Shown: positions 25,001 through 40,000, counted from the stretch's first letter. The stretch: 60,383 bases of DNA from Phoronis australis (GCA_002633005.1 NMRA01000391.1:236159-296541), one strand, 5' to 3'. Program-made: numbers and translations. Notes: generated by a model from the sequence alone, not told the origin.

Positions 25001-28000
25001 ATGAATACACAAGAAAATAACTATTACACTGAAGTCAACTCCGTCAGCCAACAAAAGACATACTCAAACAATATACAAAACAGGAAAAACATGGTTATTA
25101 AAGCTGTGAGAGAACAAGAATGCGTTTTTAGTTCCTAAGCAACAAAAATCAAAACATGTAATGAGTGAATAACATGACACCAAGCACTTTTAACAGAAAA
25201 AAATATATGAAATAATTGTGAGCAATTCTTAATGCTGACATATTGGCTGTTCGTGCTAACAGAATTTGTCTGTTTTTTGCAGTATGTCTTAAAGAGACGG
25301 ATGCTATTGGTAACATGGCAAACAAAGGATAAAATGTCTGCTTATTGTCTCAAAAAAGTGGCAACAACACAATTCAGTGTTGAGCTTTGAGAGCAAACTA
25401 GGCTTTTCTAAAAGCAAAGTTCACTGGCTTGAATTCAAGAAGTATATCTGAATTTTTTAAGACCCTTACAGATAACTTGAACATCAACAAACGATTTCCC
25501 TATTGATTTCAAGGACACCACACATCCCATCTGACATCATACAAGATCTGGACTTGGCATGTGCTTAACATCTCAATCACTGCTACTCAAAATTACACGA
25601 AACATTGGATGATATCAAGGGATCAACAATCGAAAAACAACCCAGCCGACATAGTGATCAGCCAAACAACAACAATAGACACTTTGTCCTCAGTGGGTCT
25701 GTGCTGGAGAGGTTAACAGAGGTCAACTGATGACCCTGATTTGGCCATAATGGGGAAGTAAACACCATCATCTCCGATCTTCTCCCAGACAAATGTGGTG
25801 TCAAGTTTTGCACTGAGAGCCCAGTGTGAGAACCAAGACCAATGGCCCCAGTGATAAATCACAAGTGGTTGCAATCATTGCTAAGGGCCATCAACATGGT
25901 TATCTGATCCAGGCTGGGTACAGCTATGCAGTGGCCTGGAACTGATCTCACTGTCGGGTTCTAGTGAAGTTCAAGTGTTCCACTGATGCTGCATAAATCA
26001 CAGGCTACCATCAGATGGTGAAGTGGTGTCATCAACACAACATGGAATTCCACCAATTACTGTCAGTGCAAACAGTTACAAGTAGTTGGTATGCAACACT
26101 GGCCAGACAGCAAGCTCAGGAATAGTGAGAAAGCAGTGACCCACTGTAGTCCTGGATCAGTGCTCTGGCTCTGCAAATGTGAAAATTCGGAAACTATTTG
26201 GCAGGGACTGGAGGAGGCCTGCGATTGTCTTACTCATTGGATAAACAAGGAGTGACCACTGCATAGAGTCACTTTATCACCAGAAAGTGGAATCCAAGGG
26301 TTCACTATCATTGGCAAAAAGTCCTTGACATATAATAAATACATAAAAAGTCAAAAAAGTCCTTGACATACACTATTTGATCATTATGACTGTCCAGAGT
26401 AGCTAGGATGTCCACTCGGGTCAGTTGAAATTCCTGGGCAAACCTCAAGTCTTTTTTCAGCATATGACATGCAATTTCAAACCCGTACACATTAGTGTCC
26501 ATTATATGAAGTCCCTGAGTTTTGCATTATGCTGCCCTTCAGAAGTAGACTTTCACTAAATGTGAATGAAATCTCTGTCCGGCTGTATTTAACTTGCGTG
26601 AGTTTTACATCAAATCTCATGCAATACCACCATCCAAAATAGAGACCAGTGCCCCAGGGTAGTATGTACAGCTCAAACTCTGCAGAAGAAACTACAGATA
26701 AGACGTATCTAACTACATCAATGTACTGTCACAGTGGCAGAACAAAATATTGTCATTTAAGTGTCCAAGACTCGTCCACTAGACAACGCTGGCTCAGAAC
26801 AAAGGCACTTGACTCCTGTTCAAAAGTCAATGGAGTCAGAGAGCCAAGTTTTCTAAGAGAAACTATATTACAAACACACAGCAAAGGCAAATTATGGGTG
26901 TGCTTAGTGATTTACTGTAGCTGCAGATTTTGCATTTTGAAGCACACCAAATGCCAAACAGAACAACGCAGAGCATTGAGATGCGACACTGTGTTCATCC
27001 CATACTGTGCAGATACAAGGGATGATCATTATTTTAAACATTACCACTAGGGGGAGCAATGCTACTACACTTCAAGTAACCTCTAGAGGGCACAAAAGAC
27101 ACACAACAATGCTCTTCTCAAAAGGAACAAACCCGTCATCTTTTATCACGATTCTTCAAGTAGTTTGGAGGATAAGGAGTAAGACGGAGGACAAAGCACA
27201 GACCCAAAAACAATTTTATAACAAAGACCATTTGGAAACACAAGCGAACATAATAGGTTAAATCTGTTTGAAACAAGGAATGTTCGGTCATCTACATGCA
27301 AGTAATTTATCCGCCAAATTCCATGAATATCAATCTCAACAAACTTGGCAAATCATGGAAAATGCAAAGAAAAAAACAAAACTGCCACAAGGATACTCTG
27401 CAGTTGTAATATTTGAACCGAAGTCTACATCTAGTTGTACTGTCCTCAATAGAAGCACATAGAAATTTCATTAAAATCCACCAAAGATCTTGGTAGATAT
27501 TGAGGCACAGGCAAAACACACCAGGTGGGGCAGAATATGTAGAATCTACCTGGAAACAGGAAGGCGTCGTTGTCTCCTTAACAGGAACCTATTTGTCAAA
27601 TTTCATGAAAATCTGCCACGGAACTTCAGAGATAAAAGGCAACAATAGAAACTGAAATTAACAATAAGAGGCACAGTGCTGTCAGATGAGTACTAAAATT
27701 TACTCGTGCGATAGAAAAGTGTACTCAGTCGCTATGCATTGTGTAGCCATGACAATCACTTCCCTTTTCCACTCAAAACTGTCACATCCACCAGAAGTCT
27801 TCATGCAAATCACAGTTAGGAGGTAAACTGACGCTAAGGTGATTTACTTCACAGTGTGAAACTGTTCAGATAAGATTTTGATTCAGAACAATTTGTTTTG
27901 GATCAAAATTATCCTAAAAGCATTATTATGTTGAGGTACTAAAGACAAATTTTGTTTGCAATGTAAATAGCTCAGTGCACAACTCCAGCAATACATAAAA

Positions 28001-31000
28001 TATTCATCACTGTAGACAATGATGTATTCCTCAAAATGTGTAAAAAAGCAACTGCAAATCAGATTAGATATCCTGCTGGAAATTTCATGTACTAATGTAG
28101 TGTTCACATGAGACAGCATTTTTGCGTCCTTTCATACGATCAAACTGAACAGACACACATTGGCTTTTAGAGTGCATCACCTTAGACGCAGTTGTAATAG
28201 GTTGCAAAACTAAATTCGTTCTTTACTTTTTTGGTAATCTAAGCACATTTTCTGTTTGCTAATTGGCAATATTCAGTTAAAGTGGTCCCGCATCTTGAGA
28301 ACCAGTTTTCTACACTGAAAAATGGGTATCAAACTGGTTCTCAAAATCTGGGCCTCCTGTATCGCTGATTAAACTACCGTAACACTAGACTTGCTTCATT
28401 GTCCCAATACGTAATGCTTGTCAGGAGTAAAATAGTGAATAGCATGTTCTGCACTAGTGATTCTGGTATACAAATGGATTCCAAAAATTAAAATGGACCC
28501 AAAACATTTGGAATATGGGTCCACTGGACGCCAGTATTTAGAAGGGCATAGAACACTGATCAATGGTTTTAATTATAAAAGTAAAAACTATTTTTATCTT
28601 TATTATTATTTATTAGTTAATAACCAACACAAAAACCACAACACAAATAAGGTACGTCAAAGCACAGGTGCCCTCTATTGTGCAGGTCTGTAACCAATGA
28701 CATGCTTCCCTACATGTACAAGAAACAATACATTCATTCACTGAAGTCAGGTACATCATACAAACAAATCGCGAATAAAAAAATTACCTTTTCACCCATC
28801 GAGACCCCTCCAGAAGTGACAATGATGTCAACTTTCCTTAAGCCATCGGTGAGTAATTTCAACAACGCTTCCGGTCTGAAAACAAATTCAGACCGAGGTT
28901 AATAACAACTACCCGTCAATGTTGACCACAAACACTACAAATTTCTGTTCCATTGAAATATTCATTATGTTGCCATTAGATACCAACTCGAGATCTAGTA
29001 TGAAATTCCAAAATGAGCAACATATTGTATTAAAGTTGTGTAGGATCTTATTAACAGAACTGTACAATTAGCGAAATAGCTACAAATCTATAGATTTTAA
29101 ATCTGTAAAAGATTAGAGAACATTTTTGACTTTTCACTAATCTGTTATCAATTGGGTCATGTGACCATTACATTCTAGCAAAATTTAGCAAAAAAGAAAG
29201 GTACATCGATAGCAAACCCTGCTTTGTATATGGTATATTTTGGGCCTATGGCCATATGTAATATATTTCAATAAAACACAACAAAACATAACTGGTGGAA
29301 TACAATATGTCACGATTTCATTCAACCAAAATGTGCATACTTAATTTGGTTAACATCTTTATTCATGTGGAACAGGTCCGCGATGTTTTTTTGTTAAAGA
29401 GACATTTCTTTTTTATTCGTTACATTTCGCAAACAGAAATTAAAACCAGGTTATCCAATCACACAAAATATGCGCCAAAAATTTTCCACACCACGACAGA
29501 AAATGCCAATAAATGATCAGATCAAAAAACGTAAAAAGTGTCGAAAAGAAATAAATTTTGTCAATTTCATTAATCCTTCAAAAATAACAAAATGGTAATC
29601 ATATCAGCAACCGAAGGAACTGTTAAGATGAAGCAACTTGAACGTCAGTTTATTTTCTGAGTTCCTGATCCTATTTCATTAAAGCCAAGTATAAGAATGG
29701 AATCAGTGCTTCCAAATGCCAGCACACAACCACGGATTTGATATTAGCAAACTTCTGCTAACTTCCAATCAGAGATAAATAGGAAACAAAATCTCAGATG
29801 TGACACTATGAAATGAACTATAATGACGGACAGAAGTTAAGGCCAAAAATACAAGTTTCGTCTTTACATACTCAGACTAAACAATAATGCTGGTCCGTAT
29901 CGTTTCAGCCAAGGTCTCGTGTGTTTTTGAAAACCTGCACAAAGGCATATATATAAGTAAAGATAAGCAAGGTTTGAAACAACATGACTTGCCAAGCCAT
30001 GGGTAAACAAAATAAACAAAACCTGCATAATTTTTGCTAGTCTTAGGCGGATTTCCTGGTTTTTAAAAGTGAGCAACACAAAATACCTCACCACCAACTC
30101 AATTATCAAGAACAGACCAAATCTATGTAAGTAATCTGTTTTGGCCTTAAACACTGAATACCTGTCTTCAGCAATTCCAATGTCAATAACATAAAAGCCG
30201 TGTTGTCGTAGCAAGGTAAACAGAGTCACTCTGTTACTGTCTCTGATTTTACCCTCAGGGAGTTCACTGTCTGGTTCAACAAGCTGAAACAAGACAAAAA
30301 CACATCCTAGAAACTGTGCTTTACAAAATTTGTGCAAAATGAGAAAGCTGGGGTTAACTTCTACAGGTCTGATACATTTTGTTAAGCAGATTTTGCAAAA
30401 GCTCAACAAATCAGGCAATGACAGGGAAAATGCAAGCACCGTCATGTGTGTTATTCGATAAGAAGCAATTTTAAGAGGAATTACACAGGTCATTTTAAAG
30501 AGTGAGGGGTTCAGGGGTTTAGGTTCACGTTAACAGTATAAGAGAAACTGCAGTTTGATTTTAAGATAACACCACATCAGGGTTGTCAAACCATTAAACA
30601 TTACACCTGCAACCTTCATGTTAGAAATCCATATTTCGAAAGTGAAAACTTGAAGTTTCTAAGACATTCAGATAGTTTTAATTTCAATCGAAAGATGAGA
30701 TATCCCAAAACAACAATTTTCAGTTTCAAATCGTATCGTGTTTAATAAAAAGCAACATTGCGTAAAAACTCAGCACATCACATCGATATTATGGCTTTTA
30801 CAGTCAGTATGGTTGATTTCTCCCCACATTACCATGGCTCAGCAAATCTCGATGAACCATTGTAATTCCTGACTACTTTTTAGGAGCCCGCGTTTTCAGT
30901 GCTCAAGTTATCACGGCGAAACGCGGTGAATTCCCTTTCCCATTCTCAAAATGTAGCCTACTTCATCGAAATATGTGTCTCCAGTTTCACTCTCAACATC

Positions 31001-34000
31001 TTAACATGATTTCCGAACCAGATGATATCCCACAATGCAAGGGCAAGTAAACACATTTTCCATTGGTCAGTACTTCACAACTGTGAGCAACTGCAACTGA
31101 ACAATCACAAAAGGAAATTCTGTATACAAATTGCATTATACACTTGTACTCAGGATAGTTATTGATCTAGTATTCTCTACTATTTCCGTCACTTTCAGTT
31201 TTTTTTTCTGTCTTGATCTTCACTGATCTGGTGCTTTGAAACGCTGATAATTTTAAAGACATTTTTAACTTTCATCTGATTTTTAAAAAATAAATGCAAT
31301 GCACAAAATCTATAGCATCTGAAAATGCGCTGCGTACTTATTTGTTAGGCCACAGAATATGGATAAATCCATAAAAGTTTAATTATTTTTTCATTTATTG
31401 TAATATTTAAAATGAGGGTGGCCTCTTCAATGATAGCACTGCTTTCAAAGTTGCCAACCCAGCCATATCACGCATTGAAGTCTACCTTAAAAATTCAATG
31501 AAAGTAAAAACAATTTTAAAAATATTTTGTTTTACATCTCATTATTAGTGCTACAGCTAAACTCCACAACTATAGTAACATCCCAAATTCAACTTTCCCA
31601 TTGTGCCGAGGTAGAAATCGCGCTTCTGAGTTCGGACAAGCAAAGAGTGATCACGCCCGACCCTGCTTGTCAAATTTATTGATCATTGTACAACAGTGAA
31701 ACTCCACTGACGTAAGAGTTACCAAGAATGCTGTAATAATCTTGGTGTCAAAAAGTGATTTCCAGCAGCACAGAGCAATTAGCGGGTACATGACTACCTG
31801 GAGAATTTTGCAGAACTAAAAAAGCTCTGTGGAATTACTGGATGTAACTACTCAATCAATTCTACAGCCCAAACTTATCTCAATCTGGTCACTATCTTAA
31901 TCCGGTTACCTGTTTCAATACCAAAGACAGCGTTACGAACATCTTCGATATTAAAACAGTATTCAAATGAGGACTTTTAGAAAAACTTCAGCACACCAAA
32001 GCAAAACCATGCCAGCATACCTCATTTCCAGTTGACATGACACCCACAACTGGTCGTTTGAAGCACTTTACTTTGGTCACGCCTACTGTTGCTAAGAGAC
32101 CAACCTCTGGGGCTCCAATGAGTGTTCCCGCAGTCAACACTGTCTGGCCCTTTTGGATATCACAACCGATGGGTCTACAATGCAGATGGCTTGGTACAAG
32201 TTAAAGCTGCATTTCTCCTGTTTAGCTGGTTAAACAAACGAAAGTTGAATTGGCTTTTTATTGTCATAAAATTGGCCTTGTAATATTCCTAACCTAATGC
32301 TACCTATTCAAGTCAAAGTTAATGCATACATGAGCCATTTAAATAGTAGGGCATATTGCAGCCTTAAACTAAACACAGTAGATTTTCCATGGTTCAAAAA
32401 CAAAGTTGTACTCGATGAAAACGAGTGAGAGTCTTCATTTTGGTGACAGTTAAATCTCAAAATAGACATGACTCGGGCTGACTGGCGGTCACCTCTACAG
32501 CATTTTCACACAAAAACTAAAACTAATTACTTGCCATGGGAAAGAGATAACAAAATTGAAAATTTTACAAAGAGGAAATGCAACAATACCTAAATAATTA
32601 TAATAATAATTATACCACATTATCAGCCTGACATGGCCAATACAACTGTTACAGTTAAATAACCCATTTAGTTATTCAACGCATGTTGAATAACATTTTG
32701 GCGGGAACCGAGGCTAGTTTCGAGCCCGCTTCGCAGGAGTTTCGAGTCATTGACTTAACCACTGCAACACTCAGCAGCTGACGTCATCGAACGTAAAAGT
32801 AGTACGCGCAATAATCACATGTTCAACAAACGGCATTGTACTGACATTTATACGCTAAGAAAAAGTAAGATGCACAATTTCAATTAAAACAAAATCTTTA
32901 ATTCAGTAAAATTTATCTCTTATCTGTAAATCATCGATTTCCAGTTTGAATGCGGGTAATGTCGTTGGGATCCTTTGACATGGGCTTTATACTCAGTAAC
33001 CAGTGGTAACGTACTTTAGCAGACAATATTTTACAGTTGAAGCTCAGCATGATAAAATGTGCAATAAGCTAGACTAGTAGCTTTTAAAACTTATTTTATA
33101 GATTCGCCTGATTTCTGTTTTGTTTAAATTTGCAATTGGTTTTTGAGTAAAAACATTATTTTAGTTGTTCTTGTCTTTTTGTGTTAATGTAAATAGGCCC
33201 ATTGTAAATAACTCAGCAAGGTCACGGTCTCCGACTCCGGGCCTCTGACATAGAAAATAGTTACAAAGAAGAGGAGAGATCGATTCATTGAAATGTTTCT
33301 CTTTCAGTATGTGGTATAAATAGGTTATTACATGTTCTCAGTTTGTTATCCCATTATCTAGAGCCCTCGTGGATTTTGTAGAATTATCCACTCGGGATTA
33401 CGGAGGATAATGACTTCGCCATGTAATAATCCATATATATCCAATTTCAGGAATGACTGTAATGAGGCCGTTTTCTAAAAGTAATTGCCAGTCATTTTAA
33501 AGCCCCATCCAACACCATTTTTGAAAACCACTGGTTTGTTTTATAATACAGTGAGTTACAATTCCTAATTACATGTACAGCATGGACTTCTTTGATTGCT
33601 TCAATGTCAAGACTCCCCTCCCCTGATTGATTTCAGTTTGAATTCTGCCATCAATTTTGGCTTGACCTCAATAGCATGGGTATTTAAATATCACGCCACC
33701 TAAAATTCATGGCAAATTTCTTTTAGGATGCTCCTAGGCTAGTAAATCATTTGGTTAGCCATATAGCTTTATAACAGATGAATACATTGGACAATGAGTC
33801 ATAGAACGTGTTTTCACAAGACACCAATATTTCGAGGACCTCTACCTAATGTCCTGACCAGCCGTTGGAGTGGAGAGTATGTTAACCTCTAACTCTGTCT
33901 TCCCGTCATCCCCTTCCTTGACCAGCTCTGTGTCCTCTACTTGCACCACAGCATCGGCACCAGGTGGCAGTGGTGCACCAGTGTTGATTCTCATACACAC

Positions 34001-37000
34001 ACCAGATGTCACTGTCTCTGTAGGCTAGAAGTTGACGTCACGAAAAATTGTAAATGACATCTCTGCAGTGATCAAGAGACTACTTAAAGCGACATTATCT
34101 TTAAGAAAAGCAGTTTTCTAATATCAGCCCCAACCTGGAATCAAACTCATTCTCAGTCGTTGCAGTATAACCCTCTGCTGGCAGAGCTAACACAACTTCA
34201 AAAAGGCAGAATCATTGGTCTCAACTTTTCCCTTACCATGATAAGACTTGTTTTATGTTCTGAATAACCCTAATCAGGTAAAAACACGTGTCAAAACCAT
34301 GAATTTTATTGACATGAAAGACCAAAAACAGACTCAGAATCAGCAAGAGAGACCAAAAACTGACAGAATCAAAACAAAACGTACCACTGATCCAGCGGTA
34401 GACCCTCCAAGCACTTTACGATGACCACTACCATCAGCAGCTAAAACAGGCCAAAGGGAAAGAAGTTCAACACAGACATTAAGAACAGCTAACAAAACAG
34501 GTTAGTATATTGGACAGTTTACAGTACAGTAGAATCACACCAATTTAGGACACGATGAGACTGACAAGTGAAAGTTTGTTTTATCGTGTTTTATATGAAA
34601 CATAGGTAGCACCAAATTAATTGCATTTCCACGCTGAGGTTTTGTATCATGACTAAAATCAAAGATTCAAAATGAAAAATAGTGGGCATTCACAACAATG
34701 TTAGAACTTAAAAGCCCATGAAAATGAAGAGCAATTGCTCAAAATTGGCAAGATTTTACCCATACAATTGGCCACTAATGGAAAATGAATAATCACAACT
34801 GAACAAGAATTCCGTCTACAACATGACACATTGATATGCACCCACCATGTGCGTCGCATACAGCGCAGATACAACGAATGATTATTATTTTAAATATACC
34901 CATGAAAAGAAGTACTGACTACTGATACTGTTAAGGAATTCAGAAGATACAAAGGCAAAGTATAAAGGCAAAAAACTAATATTGCCATTAGGGGGCACAC
35001 CGGTAGTTGTATTCATATGAGAGCACATAAAAATACACGAGCATCCCTTGGTAGTACAACATTGCTGAGGCTCTTTCTAACATCTTTAAGAACTAGAAAT
35101 CTGAGCTTTTACCCAACAAGCAACTGTGTTTGGATAGAAACTTTAAACATATATATTGTTATTGTTTGTAAACACAAACATTATGATCCTAATTTTTAAA
35201 ACATAGAATTCGAATGCCAGTCTCAAGATTGAGGGTCACAAATTTTCCATCATGTGGGGGACCTGAGGTGCATAATGTTGTGTATCAAATTTAAATTCCA
35301 CAGTATCAAGGTTGACTGGTTAGGGCTCCTGAGAAGCACAATATAGAACATTTTGTGCAGAATTCTCACCAAGAACAGCGTACCCATCCTTGATAGAGGC
35401 TGGAAATGGTGGCAGTGGGTCCTGGGCTACGACATCTTCAGCCAGGACACATCCTCTAGCATCTGCAATGGAAGGCTCACAGTTAAGTCCAAACTTGATA
35501 AAAATGCCACAGAACACCATGGTCATGAAGATGATAGGTATTTAATTATGCAAGGATCTACAATGTTGACAGCATAACAATCATCACAGGATTGGGTAGG
35601 AGCAAAATTTAGTTTTTACCTGCTGAAACCATGATACAAAAAGTACAGGATAAGCGGGAATATTTTGCCAATTTTTTGTCTTGTAAAAAATCTCCAGTTC
35701 AGGCAATCTAGGAACAAAATTCAAGCAAGATTTGAATTTTCTAGATTAAGGCGTTCATCATTTTTCTCAAATACTGGACATTGCATTTTGAATCAACAGA
35801 ATCTCAAAACAGACCTACAGTTTAAAAAATTGTAGAACATGAAAAGAATCCTACGAGGACACTCTAACTGGTCCAGATTGGGCAACTTGAATGGAATTCG
35901 AATCATTCTGTGCCACAGATTCTGCCAGCAAAGACACCATGCTGATGTGGTTAAACAAACAGCCTTGGACTGCTAATGTTAACGTTCTCTGGATAACGAG
36001 ACCCATCATAAACACATTGGGGCGACATTTTGATAGTTTGTAAATATCATATTTTATTTGAATAACTTGTGAAAAGCACACGTGATTAGGTTGTTGAATT
36101 TTGAAAATTGGACAAGAAATTTGATTTTTACAACCTAAAATGTTTGTTTAGGTTGCAATATGTTGCTCATTTAAATTCTGCAGGGTGTGCAACATAATTA
36201 GGCTAATTAGCAAACCATAAGGCAGTAGCTGGATTTTGAGGTAAGCCAAGTGTCATCGTACAATTCTTGGCATGAAATAGCTGATGACACGTTTTCATGC
36301 CGCAACCAGTGTTTAAAATCGAAGCAACTGATTGAGGTTGTTGATCGTCATTCTTGAATTTAGAACAGCCAGTATAGCATATTTCTAAACTTTGGAGGAA
36401 GTTCTAACCTTGAGCAAAATAACTAATTTTTCACTGTCCCAAACTAGAGGATCACTGTACAGTATAGGCAGTAGAAGTGGTGGTGTTGATAACTATATTG
36501 GAATGTGTTTATATCCTGTAGTTACATATTCTATCCTGTTGTTGTTTATGGTTTACTGGTTCCTGTTTTGTAGTAGTCAGTACTGTATTAGTCATATATT
36601 CCTAGAACTGATTGACTTCCTGTACATTTCTGTATATATTCTATTATTTGTTGATATGAATACACTTTTAGTTCGACAGCCAACTGGGCAACTTGTCTTT
36701 ATCTCCAATGACTTTTCAGTGTCGCAAATACTGTTTTTCATAATTTGGTAGCCACGTTCTGAGTAGCCCTGCATTTTGAAAGTACGGAAGAACACCCCAC
36801 CCATTTTGTGTAAGAGCCTAGGATGGAATTTGCCTTTTTCTCAATAATGTCAATGTGGCAATTTATCAGCACGTTTTTAGTAACCTTACGTTTAAAGTCG
36901 ACCATTTCAGAGCCCAAATCCAGTGCTTTTCTCATCACTGTTGCTAAAGCCTCTTCTACAGAAATGAGAGGGAACGCCGATTTCCTGTCTCGTCTAGCGA

Positions 37001-40000
37001 CTCTCGTGTCGTCAACATCACCTGAATCAACATGCTACACAATGAACAGGCAGTATTCCGCACGTCTAGTAAAATATTGCTTAATAAAGATACGAAATAT
37101 GAACTTACTAAAATCCAAATAAAGGATCAAAAAATTAAACAAATTCTTAAACAAATTTAAAATAGCTTTTGTGCTCCATTAATTCATTAATTTATAACAG
37201 AAAAATACTTTCCTAGTTTCTGTCATTTGTAATAGTGGGTGCCACCTGGTGGCAAATTACAGCCAAATTCAAGTTGTCTACTATGAAGATAATGGGCTCA
37301 GTGTTTTTGTGTGAGGCAGACTGATTATGAAAGAACTATAATGAAGTCTTACTTTTCAGACTAGGAGTGTGATGATGATGGTGGTGTCCATGATGGGGAT
37401 TACTATGGTGATAGTGGTGATGACCATCTCCATGGCGATTGCTGTGGTGATGCTGTAATGCCAGAAAAGATCATAAATAACTTAGCCACATATTTACCAA
37501 CACTTGAAAATGAATCAAGTCAACAAAGGGTCTAACTAATGAATATTTATTAAGTACCTAGACACCTTTTTTTTATAAGGCAAAACGGATCTACTTCATA
37601 GAATCAGATTTCCTTCAGAGTTAGAGATTTTAAACGGAATAATTTGAGTAGCAGATACCAAAGTTGAATATTTATGGTCCTTAAATGCCAAAACTAGGAA
37701 TATAATTCAGCTAACTTCACAATTCTGGCCACAAAACAAGTAATGGGCCCTTTGCAGCAGTGGCTCAAGTGGTTGTTCAGTGTTGGAATGTGGCGATGTT
37801 CTTCTTTTGGTTTTAAGAAACAATAAACATGGCATGCAGCAAGTAATCAGAAAAAGCAAGGCAATTCCCAGACCATTTTTATGCCATGAACCACTTTGAA
37901 ATATGCCAATTTTTCACTAATATTTCTACACAAAATAATACATTTTCCTCATAGTCGGGGTGTGCCAAGTAAACTGAAACTAAATGCTTCATAGTTTCTA
38001 GGTGAGCAATTATATGAACCAAGTGACTAACCAAGCGTGAACTTAACAAAACACGACCAACAGGTTGTCAACGTGATCCAATTAAAGGAGAATGCCACCC
38101 GATTTAATTGGTCTTTTTTACAATCTTAATCGGTCTATATCCACATCGCCTCTTATATGGTCGACCTCACCTTGCCGAGAGGTGTCGAGTTAACCTGTGA
38201 GGAAGGTGAGAAGCGATGCAGCGACGTCACTGGTTCGTCTGCAGAGTGAATGCCGCTATATTGCGGTGCATCGGTTCCAGCTTGTCCGAACTATGAAGCT
38301 TTTTCGACTTCCTCGAGAGCCCGAAATGCTTAGGAAGTGGCTCGCGGTAGAGAAGAATGAAAGGTATGCTGTTAATAGCAAGTATGAGGCCGTGAAACAT
38401 CTCCGTGTCTGTGGCTGGCATTTCGTCGACAGTGATTTCTCCGACGAATTCTGGCTTACCAAAGAACTATCCGTTGCCTATGCATGTTCACGGCGCCTCT
38501 CTAGTATTTCTTGATCAGTGTATTCCGGTTCAAACTGATAGCCTGTGAAACCTAACGATCCGACCCGTGAAGTCTTCGTTGGATGAGCTCCTGACTAAGT
38601 CGAGATTGGCGCCGTGTAGACGTGTATTATCCTGCGTTCTGTTTCAAAATGAATTATTCTCATCCTAAAATGATCCAAACCAATGCTTATATGAAAATAA
38701 TCACAAAGCCCGTCTCCTTTAGGTACAATTTGTAATGCCTTGGAGTGCTTGCGAGTGCAAATGTTTTGAGATCGAAGCCAGCAATGAATAAACCACTGCG
38801 TTACCGGCTTTTGATGCCGGCAACAAAAGTATACAACTGACCGGGCACTGAGGCCGTGTGAGCGCATGCTAATTCAGTGTTTGCTGCTGTGAAACAATTA
38901 CTCGCTTTTATATGCTATTGTCACATGTTAGGGGAATCTTTATTTAGAAACAAAAATACATTATTCAAATCGTTGTTACTGTACAATCTTTGCCCTGACA
39001 GTCTGTGGAAGGGGAACCCGATTTTGGCGGCTCCCGACAAGTACTACCGGTAAGTAGATTTTCAGTTTCGTGGCTAATTCACATAAATAATTACGTGCAC
39101 ATTATTTCTTTGGCTCACTATTATATAGTCTCTTCATGACTGAAGGTTTAGTTTCCAACTCAAGCTGGTTTATGTTCGTGCCAGTCCCGGCGGCCGTGAC
39201 GGGCCTGATCGGGTTCCGAGCCACTGGCCGGGATAACAAGCGTTTTGTGTATTTAGAACTCAAAAAATCACAAGTATAAACAACACAGATCTACGTTCTC
39301 CTGTCTGTATTTCACGGAAGAATACAAATTTATCTCCGAACGGACCCCAAACTCCTGCTATGGACCTTAGTAAATTGGCCTGCCAAACTTTGTAGGCTAC
39401 GGTGTGTCCAAATAATAGCGAAATAAAACAACAAGTTTTAATAAGAACTCGGTGTATTTTTAAGGGTTTTACATCGAAGTTTGATGATTTATTGGTGTTA
39501 AACGATGAATTCAAGCGATAAGCTGACACCACTTACCCGTGTTGTGAACTGCTGAACAGACTGCGTGTGAAACCAATTACGTCATTGGATAATTTCAATA
39601 CCTCCGTCTGCCATCAGGTGTCAGGTAACGCAACCGTACCTGCCGTTATCGAGTAGAACTACTCGATCTAAATTGATACAAAATAGGTTGTTTTTTGGGT
39701 GGCATTCTCCTTTAACAATAACTAAGTTACTTCATGCTGTTCCATTATATACCACTGCAGATAACCCAAGATCGGTGAATCATTCTTTTGAGCACATGAC
39801 CCTCAGTGACACAACACTCATCCAGGTCACCCCTTTCACCTAATGTTTTTAAAAAACAGCATGAGATATCGCATATGAACAGATGAATCAACTGGTGAAT
39901 ACAAAATGTTCATACAATATAAACACAGGGAAAGAGGTGTGTATTTAAAGACACGGCTTTGCGTTGATGTTTTCTGAAGTGCAAAACCGACTGCGAATTC

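Larger units (their letters stand above)
14953..28787 (-). other. Gephyrin intron 15
   Basis: The longest intron. It holds repeat A copy 2 (17405-18002), an ATT microsatellite (19012-19085), one copy of repeat C (19553-19760), 28-30 bp and 31 bp minisatellites (20060-20140, 21185-21255), diverged copies of the 5' array repeat (21420-22080, 27000-27660), the mariner relic (22505-23545), and a foldback hairpin (28284-28353). Nothing else recognisable. Confidence 0.85.
28876..36889 (-). other. Gephyrin introns 9-14
   Basis: Six introns of 0.36-1.7 kb between exons 9 and 15. Apart from two tRNA-like sequences (32700-32780, 34120-34200), repeat C copy 2 and a diverged array unit, I see no features. 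The 209-codon frame over exon 14 is readthrough into intron. Confidence 0.8.

Noticed and set aside
29864-30493. 209-codon minus frame read as one protein
   Set aside because: Only 30283-30162 has gephyrin homology and splice sites; the rest is intron read through without a stop.
35320-35526. Longer gephyrin exon 10 using the whole open frame
   Set aside because: Sequence outside 35370-35462 lacks homology, and the internal AG/GT sites match the phases of exons 9 and 11.
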